Shown in pieces: positions 46,101-55,644 of a DNA stretch of 64,000 bases. Below the pieces are notes generated by a model, which was not told the DNA's origin, ran no database searches, and saw nothing but the letters and a program-made list of their open reading frames with translations. The stretch's first letter is position 1, and each line of letters begins with the position of its first letter. Location: NCBI RefSeq assembly GCF_944388875.1, contig NZ_CALXKQ010000003.1, positions 186,001-250,000 on the forward strand. Direction: 5' to 3'. The position numbers and the translations under genes were made by a program. Source of the DNA: an uncultured Brachyspira sp. (GTDB lineage Bacteria > Spirochaetota > Brachyspiria > Brachyspirales > Brachyspiraceae).

Positions 46101-46832
46101 TTATTTAGAGATTACTTTTCCATCTATTAATGAAAAATGTACATTTCCAAAATCTCTGCTGTCATAACCATAATCTCTGTTATCAGATAAAACAAAATAT
46201 TCATTATATCCTATAATATAGGGACCGAAGTTATCTCTAGCAGAAACTTCTCTATCCAATATTCTGTCATCGCTTCCTATATTAGCCCAAGGTTCATTCA
46301 AAATCTCTCCATTTATATATACAACCTTATCTCTAATCTCTATAGTTTCATTTGGAAGACCAACAACACGCTTTATTAAATATCTAGTTCTTGATATATT
46401 GACTTTACCAAAAGATGCAAAATATACAAAATACGAAGCAAATCTTTTTAAAAAAAACTCTCTCTTCGTTCTCGGGTCTATCATAAATACAATATCGCCT
46501 CTTTTAGGTCTTGAAAAAACAATAGTTTTTCCAGTAAGAGAGGATACAAAAGGTCTTAATGCTACCGCATATTTTAGCTTTGAAGTAATTAATAAATCAT
46601 TAGGTTCAATAGTATTCATCATAGTAGAGCTTTTCATCCTATCAAACCTTACAAATAAAGTAACAATACCAAAAATAATAAATGCTATAATAAAACCTAA
46701 TACAAGTCTTGCAATAGCCCTATACAAAAGACTATTGCTCCTATAATATATAAAGATAAAAGGTTTAAAAATAGCCTTGATGGTATTTCTTTTTTCTTTT
46801 CTTATTTCTTCTTTATCATAAGAATAATTCAT
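46101..46832 (-). CDS. lepB: Signal peptidase I
   Basis: Removes signal peptides from exported proteins. N-terminal membrane helix (about residues 40-63), then the catalytic Ser in SSTMMNTIEPND, RGDIVFMIDP, the catalytic Lys in LIKRVVGLPNETIEI, and FVLSDNRDYGYDSRDFG. The Ser region (SSTM rather than SGSM/SNSM) is slightly unusual. The 243 residues are complete. It lies 17 bases upstream of the broken MFS gene. Confidence 0.93.
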   Translation of the reverse strand: MNYSYDKEEIRKEKRNTIKAIFKPFIFIYYRSNSLLYRAIARLVLGFIIAFIIFGIVTLFVRFDRMKSSTMMNTIEPNDLLITSKLKYAVALRPFVSSLTGKTIVFSRPKRGDIVFMIDPRTKREFFLKRFASYFVYFASFGKVNISRTRYLIKRVVGLPNETIEIRDKVVYINGEILNEPWANIGSDDRILDREVSARDNFGPYIIGYNEYFVLSDNRDYGYDSRDFGNVHFSLIDGKVISK

Positions 46833-46865
46833 CTATTAATTGATGACCTCTGTAATTTTTATAAC

Positions 46866-47189
46866 TTAAGATTTTTTAGCCTGATGTTCGCTGTTTTCCA
46901 AAGCTGCTGGAACTGCAGGTACTACTATATAGCCGTATTCTCCGCTGCGGCATAAATTCATTATTACATCATTACTCAATGTTTCACCAGCAACATCATC
47001 TCTCAAATATTCAGGTAAATCAATAACATGATATAAAGGTGCAATGCCATCAACATTAACTTCAAATAATTCTTCTATAAACTTTAAATCTTTATTTAAT
47101 CTGTCTAAAACTTCATCTTTTTGATTTTCTTCTATTCTTAATCTAGTTTGATATAAAAGTGCTTCTAATTCTTCTCTGTCTGTTGTCAT
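46866..47189 (-). CDS. gatC: GatC-like Asp/Glu-tRNA amidotransferase subunit C
   Basis: 107 residues with the GatC layout: two N-terminal helices (about 5-40, LLYQTRLRIEEN and LNKDLKFIEELFEV), VDGIAPLYHV, the YLRDDVAGETLSND motif that follows the family LREDxxxPSL, and a terminal GYIVVPAVP. It would join GatA and GatB for tRNA-dependent transamidation. gatA and gatB are not adjacent, and the identity is low, so the call is moderate. AAGGATAT lies upstream of the ATG. It is 33 bases before lepB and probably cotranscribed. Confidence 0.7.
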   Translation of the reverse strand: MTTDREELEALLYQTRLRIEENQKDEVLDRLNKDLKFIEELFEVNVDGIAPLYHVIDLPEYLRDDVAGETLSNDVIMNLCRSGEYGYIVVPAVPAALENSEHQAKKS

Positions 47190-47316
47190 TTATTATATCC
47201 TTAAATATTATAGTATAAATATAATATACTAATATAAATAATTTTTCAATAGCATTATAAGAATGCATTATATTATTTTACTGCATTTTTATATTTATAC
47301 TAAATTATTATAAAAA

Positions 47317-48756
47317 TTATTTTATACTAATAATAAGCTCTTTCAAAAACTTCCACATTCTATCAACGGAAGATACGCTTAAATGTTCCTTTGGAGTATG
47401 AACATCATAAATATCAGGTCCCATACTTATCATATCAACATCATGCAAAGGCTTTTTTAATATGCCGCATTCCAACCCAGCATGTATAGCTTTTATTTCA
47501 GCATCTTTTCCAGTAACCTTTTTATATATTTGAACAGCTATATCCTTTATCTTTGAATTAGGATCATATTCCCAAGCAGGATATCCACTTGTTGCTTCAA
47601 AATGAGCATTTGTTCTCAAAGCAATATCCTCAACTCTAGCAACTATTTCCCTAGAAGAACTTTCCACAGAACTTCGTATAGATATAATTGAAGTTACTTT
47701 ATTATTTTCTTCTTTCAAAATACCATTATTAGCACTTGTCTGCACCAAACCCTCAATATCTCTGCTCATATAAAGAACTCCGTCTGGGGCAAGCATAAGA
47801 AAATCTATTATATCATTAGTTAATTTTTTTGTGAAACATTCTTTTACAACATCACATTTAGAAACGGATATATTCATATCAGGGTCTTCAACTTTATATT
47901 CATTTTTTATATATTTTGAAATCACATCTATATCAGATTTTACTTTATCAATATTTTTTGCAGTTATTACCGCCTCAGAATGCTTAGCAATAGCATTTCT
48001 CTTAGATCCCCCGCATATAGAATATATATTAATATCATTTTTTATAGAATACAAAATCCTAGATAAAACTTTAATAGCATTAGCCCTCTGATTATTAATT
48101 TCCATACCAGAATGTCCGCCTTTAAGCCCTGAAACCTCTATCTTTAATGCCTCATTACTATTATCCTCTCTTACAATATCAAAATCAACTATTGTATTGA
48201 TGCCTCCAGCACAGCTTACAAAAAATACTCCTTCCTCCTCAGCATCTATATTTATAAGCGTCTTTCCTTCTAAATGCTCAGAAGTAACATAAAAAGCACC
48301 ATGCATACTAGTTTCTTCTGCCGTTGTAATTAAAACCTCTAATGCAGGATGCGGTATATCATTGGAATCAAGCAAAGCAAGTGCAAAAGCAACAGCAATA
48401 CCGTCATCAGCACCCAAAGTTGTATCATTAGCCCTTAAAATATCACCCTCAAGTATAAGTTCTATAGGGTCTTTTCTGAAATCATGTTTGGATTCTTTTG
48501 TCTTTTCGCAAACCATATCCATGTGCCCCTGTATTATAATAGGCTTTAAATTTTCATATCCTGAAAAAGAATTTTTCTTTATAATTACATTATTTTCCTT
48601 ATCCTGATAAACTTCTAAATTTCTATCTTTAGCAAACTTTACTAAAAAATCGCTAATCTCTTTTTCATGGGCTGACTCTCTTGGAATCTTACTAATCTCA
48701 GCAAACCATCTAAAAACCTCTTTGGAATCAAGATTTTTTAAACTATCTAAACTCAT
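47317..48756 (-). CDS. pepD: Aminoacyl-histidine dipeptidase (M20C, PepD)
   Basis: Zinc dipeptidase that cleaves small peptides such as Xaa-His. The catalytic domain has IIQGHMDMVCEK, TLGADDGIAVAFALALL, LITTAEETSMHGAFYV, then the lid domain (about 205-385) and the return HAGLECGILKKPLHDVDMISMGPDIYDVHTPKE region. Open from a 48786 ATG, but AGAGG is spaced properly for the ATG at 48756 (MSLDSLKNL), which gives about 480 residues. Single gene, cytoplasmic. Confidence 0.93.
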   Translation of the reverse strand: MSLDSLKNLDSKEVFRWFAEISKIPRESAHEKEISDFLVKFAKDRNLEVYQDKENNVIIKKNSFSGYENLKPIIIQGHMDMVCEKTKESKHDFRKDPIELILEGDILRANDTTLGADDGIAVAFALALLDSNDIPHPALEVLITTAEETSMHGAFYVTSEHLEGKTLINIDAEEEGVFFVSCAGGINTIVDFDIVREDNSNEALKIEVSGLKGGHSGMEINNQRANAIKVLSRILYSIKNDINIYSICGGSKRNAIAKHSEAVITAKNIDKVKSDIDVISKYIKNEYKVEDPDMNISVSKCDVVKECFTKKLTNDIIDFLMLAPDGVLYMSRDIEGLVQTSANNGILKEENNKVTSIISIRSSVESSSREIVARVEDIALRTNAHFEATSGYPAWEYDPNSKIKDIAVQIYKKVTGKDAEIKAIHAGLECGILKKPLHDVDMISMGPDIYDVHTPKEHLSVSSVDRMWKFLKELIISIK

Positions 48757-48914
48757 ACAAAACCTCTTTAAAATATCTATAATCATGTAATAATATAATT
48801 TCTAATTTATATATTTTATCACGGTATAAACCTATGTCAATAATAACTTTATAATATTAAAATATAAGTATAAAATGTATCATAATTATATATATACCAA
48901 TCAAATAAAATTCC

Positions 48915-48943
48915 TTGACAAATATAAAAAATAAAATTAGAAT
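48915..48943 (+). promoter_or_regulatory. Promoter of nrdB-nrdA
   Basis: TTGACA (48915-48920), 17-base spacer, TAGAAT (48938-48943). No clear pair of NrdR boxes is seen around it. Confidence 0.8.
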
Positions 48944-48998
48944 AACTAATTAAATTCTAAAATACATAAATAAATATAGAAACATATCGGAGATGCAG

Positions 48999-50072
48999 AT
49001 GAAGGTAATTGATATAGATAAAAAGCCAGAAAATGAAAAAATATTTTTCGGTGATTTCGGACATTATATAAGAATCGACTCCGTAAGCCATGAAATAGCA
49101 AAAAAATTAAAAGAAGCAAGTGAGGGAAATACTTGGTTTACTAAAGAAGTTGATTATAAATCTGATAAAACTAGATTTTCATCTCTTCCTGAAGATGCCC
49201 AAAGAGCCTTTAAACTTAATATAGCATATCAAACTCTAATGGACAGCGGAGTTACAAGCGGATTTTCATCAATATTAAACAGAATAGTAACAAGCTCTAT
49301 ATGGTCAATACTATATGCCAGAATAGCAATAGAGGAAAATATACATGCAGAAAGCTATTCTTACGGACTTTCTGAAGTATTTGGACATGAGGCAACGGAT
49401 ACATTGGATTTAGTTTACAATGATGAGTTTGTAAAGCATAGGATGGAAAAAGAAGTTGAATTATTCGGAAATGTTGATGAATTATGTAATCTTGAAAGCT
49501 CTAATGCATCATTAGATGAAAAAAAACAAGCTGTATTAAAATTATTACTAGGAATATATTTACTTGAAGGTATAAAATTCCCATTTTCTTTTCTTGTAAC
49601 TTTCACAATAAATAACAGCTATGATAATGCTATAGCAGGATTTACAAAAACTATTAAATTAATAGCACATGATGAGTTAAATGTTCACGTACCCACTGGT
49701 AAAAATGTAATGACCATTCTTAGAAAAGAGGATAATCAGGGTTTTTCTCATCTATTTAAAAGCGGATGGTTTAACGATACTGCTAAAGCGATGGTTGAAT
49801 TTACTGTAAATGAAGAGATAAAATGGGCTAAATACCTATTTGATGATAAAGAGGTATTGGGCATAAACTCTTCTGTAAGCGAGCATTTTATTAAATATTG
49901 GGCTGGTGTGAGGTTAAAAGATATTGGAGTTGAAACTGAATATTTATCTGAAAAGAAATCTGATATAATAGATTGGTTTAACAGCTATAGAGATATAAAT
50001 AAACAAAATGCAGCTTTGCAGGAAACTACTAATACATCATATCAAAAAGGTGCATTAAAAAACGATTTATAA
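48999..50072 (+). CDS. nrdB: Class Ia ribonucleotide reductase, beta subunit
   Basis: Provides the tyrosyl radical for dNTP synthesis. Metal and radical residues appear in order: YQTLMD (Asp), EENIHAESY (Glu, His, and radical Tyr), YLLEGIKF (Glu) and IAHDELNVHV (Glu and His). In the last element the His is four residues after the Glu rather than the usual three. An ATG at 48993 lies directly against the GGAG site, so the next in-frame ATG, six bases further, is chosen. It is 15 bases upstream of nrdA. Confidence 0.93.
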   Translation: MKVIDIDKKPENEKIFFGDFGHYIRIDSVSHEIAKKLKEASEGNTWFTKEVDYKSDKTRFSSLPEDAQRAFKLNIAYQTLMDSGVTSGFSSILNRIVTSSIWSILYARIAIEENIHAESYSYGLSEVFGHEATDTLDLVYNDEFVKHRMEKEVELFGNVDELCNLESSNASLDEKKQAVLKLLLGIYLLEGIKFPFSFLVTFTINNSYDNAIAGFTKTIKLIAHDELNVHVPTGKNVMTILRKEDNQGFSHLFKSGWFNDTAKAMVEFTVNEEIKWAKYLFDDKEVLGINSSVSEHFIKYWAGVRLKDIGVETEYLSEKKSDIIDWFNSYRDINKQNAALQETTNTSYQKGALKNDL

Positions 50073-50087
50073 TAATTGGGGTAAATT

Positions 50088-52409
50088 ATGATAGAATTTG
50101 GAAAAGGTAAAAAGCATATTATAATAAAGAGGGACGGACGGGAAGAACCATACAATGAAGAGAAACTTAGAAAGGTTATAGATTGGGCTACGGAAGGAAA
50201 GGAAGCATTTACCAATCAAATTTTAGAGGGCTTAAATATCAAAATTAATGATAAAATGAAAATAGAAGTATTATATGATGAACTCATAAATACTGCTGTT
50301 AATATGATAAGTCCTTTATACCCAATTTATGATACTATAGCAGAAAAATTATATTTGATGAAAATATACAAAGAAACATGCGGACTTAAAAAGATAGGTT
50401 CATATCCTCATATAAAAAATTTCTTAAAAAAAGGAATAAAATATAAAATATATGATAAAGATATTATAAAACTATTTTCTGATAAGGAACTTGATAAAAT
50501 AAATTCTATGATAGAACCCAACAGAGATTTACTTTTTACATATAAGGGACTTGCAATATTCTATAAAAAATACTGCAAAAACATAGGAAATAAAAAGCTA
50601 GAACTTCCTCAAATAACATATATGGTAGCTGCTATGTTCTCATTTTATGATGATTATTATAAGGGCAATAATAAAGATAAATTAGAAATAAGCAAAACAG
50701 AAAGGTTAAAATATATAAAAAGAACATATGATATGCTGTCAAAACATGAAATTACTTTTGCAACTCCTAGAATAGCAAATAGCATGACAGTAAAAGCCCA
50801 GCTTGCAAGCTGCATATTAAATACGCCTGATGATGATACTTGGAGCTTGAATCAAACTGACAGCAATATGGCATTATACTCAAAATTTTCAGGAGGTATT
50901 GCCTACGATGCTTCTTATATACGTGCTTCAGGCTCTACTATACAAACTAACAGAGGACGTTCAGACGGTCCTATACCATTTATAAAAAGAGTAGAACAAA
51001 CTATATCATCATTCAATCAAGGCGGTGTAAGAAAAGGGGCATGTGTTGTAACTTTTCCTTGGTGGCATTTAGATGTATTGGATTTGATTATGCTTAAAGA
51101 TGCTGGCGGTACAGAAGATACAAGAGCTAGAAAATTAGTTTATTCTATTAGAATAAGCAATATATTCAGAGAACGTGTAAATAAAGACGGATATGTAACT
51201 CTTTTTGACCCTAAAGAAACTCCGCTTCTTAATGAAGAATATGGAGAAAAGTTTAATGTTGCTTATATGTATTATGAAAGCAAATCTTCTATTAGAAAGA
51301 AAAGAATAAGAGCCAAGGATCTGCTTTTTCAAATATTAAAGGTAAGACAGGAAACAGGAAACTTATATTTAACATTTGTAGATAATATAAATGAACAGAA
51401 TATGGTTAATAGATTTGTAGGTGCTTCTAATTTATGTCAGGAAATAGTTATACCATCATATCCTTCAAAATTGATAAAAGAAAAATATATTATAAATGAA
51501 GACGGCGAATATGAAATAGTGCAGAGAAAGAAGAGCGGAGAGATAGGAATATGCAACTTGGTATCAGTAAATTTGATGTCATGGGTAACTTTTACTCCAG
51601 AAAAGAAAAAATCATTCTGCTATACACTTTTAAGGGGATGCGATAATATAATAGATACTCAGTATTATCCCGTTAAAGAGGGAGAAATAGCAAATAAGAA
51701 AAACAGACCAATCGGTATAGGAGTTATAAATTATGCAAATCTTCTTGCTTCTAATAAATTAAAATATACAGATAAAGAGGCTTTAGAGTTTACTAATCAG
51801 GTATTCGATGATTTATACTATCACATATATGAGGCTTCTAATATATTGGCAAAGGAAAGAGGAACTTATAAAACATTTAATGAATCAAAATGGAAAGAAG
51901 GATTGACTCCTTTTCATATATCATTATTAAACAAAAATAAGAATAATAAGCTTGATGTAAAACTTGATAAAGAGAAATGGGATAAACTTGCAGAAGAAAT
52001 AAAAACAAGCGGAGTTCGTTTTTCATTTCATGGAGCTATTGCCCCAACAGCTACATCAGGAAAAAGCGTATCTGCCACGGAAAGTATAGAGCCTATAGTG
52101 GATTTATTTTTTGTAGAAGAAGGAATACAAACTCTTCCTAGTTTAGTGCCTAATATAAAAAAAAATAGGCAGTACTATGAAAGATGCTGGACTATACCTG
52201 CAAAAACTATAATAGAGCTTGCTGCGATTAGACAAAGATATATAGATCAATCTCAGTCATTAAATTTATACTATATAAAACCAGAATCCGCAAAAGAACT
52301 TTGGGATGATATTCAGTATGCTATGGATTTGGGGCTAAAAACATTATATTATATGAAAACCCCTAAATCTAATTTTGAATTGGAAGAAGTTTGTGAATCA
52401 TGTACATAA
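50088..52409 (+). CDS. nrdA: Class Ia ribonucleotide reductase, alpha subunit
   Basis: Catalytic subunit for NDP reduction. N-terminal ATP cone (IIKRDGREEPYNEEKLRKVI) for dATP control, redox cysteine in ASCILNTPDDDTWS, NLCQEIVIPSYPSK with Asn, Cys and Glu of the active site, GEIGICNLVSVNLMSW with the second redox cysteine, the radical-transfer tyrosines in LNLYYIKPE, and the C-terminal CESC that is reduced by thioredoxin. At 773 residues it is complete. GGGG six bases before the ATG. The operon has no NrdI, so class Ia. Confidence 0.96.
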   Translation: MIEFGKGKKHIIIKRDGREEPYNEEKLRKVIDWATEGKEAFTNQILEGLNIKINDKMKIEVLYDELINTAVNMISPLYPIYDTIAEKLYLMKIYKETCGLKKIGSYPHIKNFLKKGIKYKIYDKDIIKLFSDKELDKINSMIEPNRDLLFTYKGLAIFYKKYCKNIGNKKLELPQITYMVAAMFSFYDDYYKGNNKDKLEISKTERLKYIKRTYDMLSKHEITFATPRIANSMTVKAQLASCILNTPDDDTWSLNQTDSNMALYSKFSGGIAYDASYIRASGSTIQTNRGRSDGPIPFIKRVEQTISSFNQGGVRKGACVVTFPWWHLDVLDLIMLKDAGGTEDTRARKLVYSIRISNIFRERVNKDGYVTLFDPKETPLLNEEYGEKFNVAYMYYESKSSIRKKRIRAKDLLFQILKVRQETGNLYLTFVDNINEQNMVNRFVGASNLCQEIVIPSYPSKLIKEKYIINEDGEYEIVQRKKSGEIGICNLVSVNLMSWVTFTPEKKKSFCYTLLRGCDNIIDTQYYPVKEGEIANKKNRPIGIGVINYANLLASNKLKYTDKEALEFTNQVFDDLYYHIYEASNILAKERGTYKTFNESKWKEGLTPFHISLLNKNKNNKLDVKLDKEKWDKLAEEIKTSGVRFSFHGAIAPTATSGKSVSATESIEPIVDLFFVEEGIQTLPSLVPNIKKNRQYYERCWTIPAKTIIELAAIRQRYIDQSQSLNLYYIKPESAKELWDDIQYAMDLGLKTLYYMKTPKSNFELEEVCESCT

Positions 52410-52428
52410 TTATATTTACTATATATTG

Positions 52429-52530
52429 TTTCAAGAATAAATTTATTAATGCTTATATTTTTTCATTATAGTTTGCACCTTAACGAAATTAATAAATATA
52501 AAAAATATATAATGTATATTGATTCTTGAA
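52429..52530. repeat. Nested inverted repeats after nrdA
   Basis: TTCAAGAAT (52430-52438) pairs with ATTCTTGAA (52522-52530), and inside it ATTTATTAAT (52441-52450) pairs with ATTAATAAAT (52488-52497). They could form a long stem with a loop of about 37 bases. No T run follows directly, so a simple terminator is doubtful. Confidence 0.5.
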
Positions 52531-52605
52531 GCAGTTCTAATCTTTATAAAAATTAAGTGTACGAAATCATTTAATTCTATTTTTTTATTTTTAAGTTGTA
52601 ATATA

Positions 52606-52634
52606 TTGATAATATTATATCATAATCTTATAAT
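52606..52634 (+). promoter_or_regulatory. Promoter of the GH3 glucosidase gene
   Basis: TTGATA (52606-52611), 17-base spacer, TATAAT (52629-52634), about 24 bases before the ATG. Confidence 0.8.
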
Positions 52635-52657
52635 AATATATCTTTAAGGCTTCAATT

Positions 52658-55033
52658 ATGAATAAAAAATATCAAGAAGAAATCAAAAAATTAATGGAAG
52701 AATTAACATTGGAAGAGAAAGTTTCTCTTTTAAGCGGCAGAGATTTTTGGTCAACTAAACCAATATACAGACTAAAAATACATTCTCTATATTTAACTGA
52801 CGGTCCTCATGGTGTTAGAAAACAGAGTACCGAATCTGATGAATTAAGTTTGCAAAAATCAATATCATCAACATGTTTTCCAACTGCATGCTGCAGTGCT
52901 TGTTCATTTGATCCAAATATAATGTATGAAATGGGAGAAGCAATATCAAAAGAAGCAAAAGCTAATAAAATTGCTGCTGTACTTGGACCTGGAGTTAATA
53001 TTAAACGCTCACCTCTTTGCGGGCGTAATTTTGAATATTTTTCTGAAGATCCTTATCTGGCAGGAAAAATGGCAAGCGGATGGATTAATGGTTTGGAGGA
53101 AAACGGCATAGCTGCAAGTTTAAAACATTTTGCTGCGAATAATCAGGAAACTTTAAGACTTATAATTGATAGTGTTGTAGATGAAAGGGCTTTGAGAGAA
53201 ATATATTTGCAGGCTTTTGAAATAGCTATAAAAGAATCAAATCCTTCTACTGTAATGTGTTCATATAATAAAGTAAATGGAGATTTTGCTTCTGAGAATA
53301 AATATCTGCTTAATGATATATTGAGAGAGGAATGGGGATTTGAGGGTATAGTTATTTCTGATTGGGGAGCTGTTAATGACAGAGTTGAAGCATTAAAGGC
53401 TGGATTAGATTTGCAAATGCCTTCAACTAATGGATATGATGATAAAAAAGTTTATGAGGCTGTAAAAAATAGCATTATTGATGAGAGCGTATTAGATAAG
53501 GTTATTATAAGACTGCTTAATTTTACTCTAAACCGTATGGATAATAAATATAAAAATTTTTCTTATGATAAAGAAGAAAATCATAATACAGCAAGAAAAA
53601 TTGCAGAAAACTCCATAGTATTATTAAAAAACGAAGATAAAATACTCCCTGTCAAAAAAGAAAGCAAAATAGCAATTATCGGAGAGTTTGCTCAAAAACC
53701 TAGATATCAAGGCAATGGAAGTTCATTAATAAATGCTTATAAAATAGATACAGCAGAAGAATATTTCAAAGAAAATAATATAGAATTTAATTATGCCAAA
53801 GGATACGATTCTAATTCCCCTGATATAGATAATACTCTTACAGAAGAAGCTGTTAATATATCAAAAGATAAAGATTTGGTAATAATATTTGCAGGTCTTA
53901 TAAACTCTTATGAATCAGAAGGCTTTGACAGAAAACATCTTAATCTTCCTGAAAGTCATAATCACTTAATAGAAGAGATTTCAAAAGTCAATAAAAATAT
54001 AGTTGTTGTACTTTCTATAGGAGCTCCCGTTTTAATGCCTTGGATTGATAAAGTAAAAGGTATTGTCAATTTATATTTAGCTGGAGAAGCTGCAATAAGT
54101 GCTGCATTTAATATTATATTCGGTAAAGTTAATCCTAGCGGAAAACTTGCAGAAACATTCCCATTAAAATTAGAAGACAATCCAAGCTATAAATACTTCC
54201 CAGGAGGAAATAAGGCTGTAGAATATAGAGAATCAATATTCGTAGGATACAGATACTATGATAAAGCAGAAAAAGAAGTTTTATTTCCATTCGGATACGG
54301 TCTTTCATACACTACTTTTCAATTTTCTAATTTAATAATATCTGATGCCAATACGATTGCAGGGCTTGACAATATTCATGTTGTTTTTGATATAAAAAAT
54401 ACGGGTGATATGTTCGGATGCGAGGTGGCTCAGTTATACATTTCTGCACCAGAGAATAATATATTCAAGGCTAAAAAAGAATTAAAAGGATTTATTAAGG
54501 TATTTTTAGAACCTAATGAAACAAAAACTGTTATTTTGAAATTGAACAGAAGAAGTTTTTCTTTTTATAATTCTCAAACAAAGCAGTATGAAATAGAAAG
54601 CGGAATATACACTATATACATTGGAAACTCATCAAGAAATCTAATTTTAAGTAAAAATATGGAAATAATTTCTAATGATTATAATAATGAAAAATTAAAC
54701 AGTTATTTTAATCTCAATAATGATATTAATATTTCTGATGAAGACTTTGAAAAACTATTAGGAAGAAAGCTAAAGCCTATTAATATAAAAGCGTCAAAAC
54801 CTTATAATCTTAACAATAATCTTGAGGAGCTTTTACATGAGAAGGCAGCTAAAGATTTTTATAATAAGCTATTAATAGGGCTTGATGAAATGTTTAAAGA
54901 TGATAAAACTGATACTAAAAAGATGTTTGAAAGCATGATGCTTGAAACACCGCTTCGCTCTCTTTATACTATGAGCGGCGGATTAATAAAAAGGGATGAT
55001 ATAGAAAATCTGCTTCAGCTTTTGAATAGTTAA
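52658..55033 (+). CDS. Glycoside hydrolase family 3 beta-glucosidase
   Basis: Hydrolyses beta-glucosides; no signal peptide, so intracellular. TIM barrel with YLTDGPHGVR, KHFAANNQET, and the nucleophile Asp in GIVISDWGAVNDRVEALKAGLDLQMP, then the GH3 C-terminal alpha/beta sandwich (about 315-545) with SYESEGFDRKHLNLPE and GYRYYDKAEKEVLFPFGYGLSY, and a fibronectin III-like domain to about residue 670. A further helical stretch of about 120 residues at the C-terminus lies outside the normal fold. Single gene with its own promoter. Bgl substrate not certain. Confidence 0.9.
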   Translation: MNKKYQEEIKKLMEELTLEEKVSLLSGRDFWSTKPIYRLKIHSLYLTDGPHGVRKQSTESDELSLQKSISSTCFPTACCSACSFDPNIMYEMGEAISKEAKANKIAAVLGPGVNIKRSPLCGRNFEYFSEDPYLAGKMASGWINGLEENGIAASLKHFAANNQETLRLIIDSVVDERALREIYLQAFEIAIKESNPSTVMCSYNKVNGDFASENKYLLNDILREEWGFEGIVISDWGAVNDRVEALKAGLDLQMPSTNGYDDKKVYEAVKNSIIDESVLDKVIIRLLNFTLNRMDNKYKNFSYDKEENHNTARKIAENSIVLLKNEDKILPVKKESKIAIIGEFAQKPRYQGNGSSLINAYKIDTAEEYFKENNIEFNYAKGYDSNSPDIDNTLTEEAVNISKDKDLVIIFAGLINSYESEGFDRKHLNLPESHNHLIEEISKVNKNIVVVLSIGAPVLMPWIDKVKGIVNLYLAGEAAISAAFNIIFGKVNPSGKLAETFPLKLEDNPSYKYFPGGNKAVEYRESIFVGYRYYDKAEKEVLFPFGYGLSYTTFQFSNLIISDANTIAGLDNIHVVFDIKNTGDMFGCEVAQLYISAPENNIFKAKKELKGFIKVFLEPNETKTVILKLNRRSFSFYNSQTKQYEIESGIYTIYIGNSSRNLILSKNMEIISNDYNNEKLNSYFNLNNDINISDEDFEKLLGRKLKPINIKASKPYNLNNNLEELLHEKAAKDFYNKLLIGLDEMFKDDKTDTKKMFESMMLETPLRSLYTMSGGLIKRDDIENLLQLLNS

Positions 55034-55109
55034 AATGATAGTTTTTATTTGTAAATAAATGAAAATAGTTTATAATAGAGTATTACTATTTATTTAAGGA
55101 TAATTAATT

Positions 55110-55574
55110 ATGGGAAAACCAATAACAAAATACGGATATGAAAAAGCAAAGGCTAAACTTTTAGAATTAAAAGCAGAGTTTGAAACTTTGCCTGCTATTA
55201 TTGCAGAAGCAAGAGAAAAAGGCGATTTAAAAGAAAATGCTGAGTATCATGCCGCTAAAGAAAGACAAGGGCTTTTAAATGCTCAAATATCAAAACTGGA
55301 AGGCGATTTAGCAGGTTCTGAAATAATAGACCCTGCTAGTTTGGATAAAGATACTGTAACTTTTGGGAAAAAAGTAAAAGTAAAAGATCAGGGAAGAAAT
55401 ACAGTTATAGAATATAAGATATTAGGCGAATTAGAAGCTGATATGACTAAAAATGAAATTACAATAGTAACACCTATTGCTAAAGGATTATTAGGCAAAA
55501 AAGTCGGAGATACAGTTACTATAAAAGTTCCTGCAGGAGATAAGATATTAGAAATATTAGAAATTAGTCTGTAA
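55110..55574 (+). CDS. greA: Transcription elongation factor GreA
   Basis: Restarts arrested RNA polymerase by stimulating transcript cleavage. N-terminal coiled coil with the acidic tip (EAREKGDLKENAEYHAAKERQ) and the C-terminal FKBP-like domain (VTFGKKVKVKDQG, then GLLGKKVGDTVTIKVPAG). The 154 residues are complete. A TATAAT lies at 55071-55076. Ends at the strong hairpin 55583-55627. Confidence 0.96.
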   Translation: MGKPITKYGYEKAKAKLLELKAEFETLPAIIAEAREKGDLKENAEYHAAKERQGLLNAQISKLEGDLAGSEIIDPASLDKDTVTFGKKVKVKDQGRNTVIEYKILGELEADMTKNEITIVTPIAKGLLGKKVGDTVTIKVPAGDKILEILEISL

Positions 55575-55582
55575 AATTATTA

Positions 55583-55627
55583 AAAGAATTCCATTATTAT
55601 TTAGTATATTAATTAATGGAATTCTTT
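55583..55627. terminator. Bidirectional terminator between greA and the LacI gene
   Basis: Perfect 14-base stem (55583-55596 with 55614-55627), 17-base loop, T run on one side and A run on the other. Confidence 0.88.
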
Positions 55628-55644
55628 TTTATCATCATAGAAAC

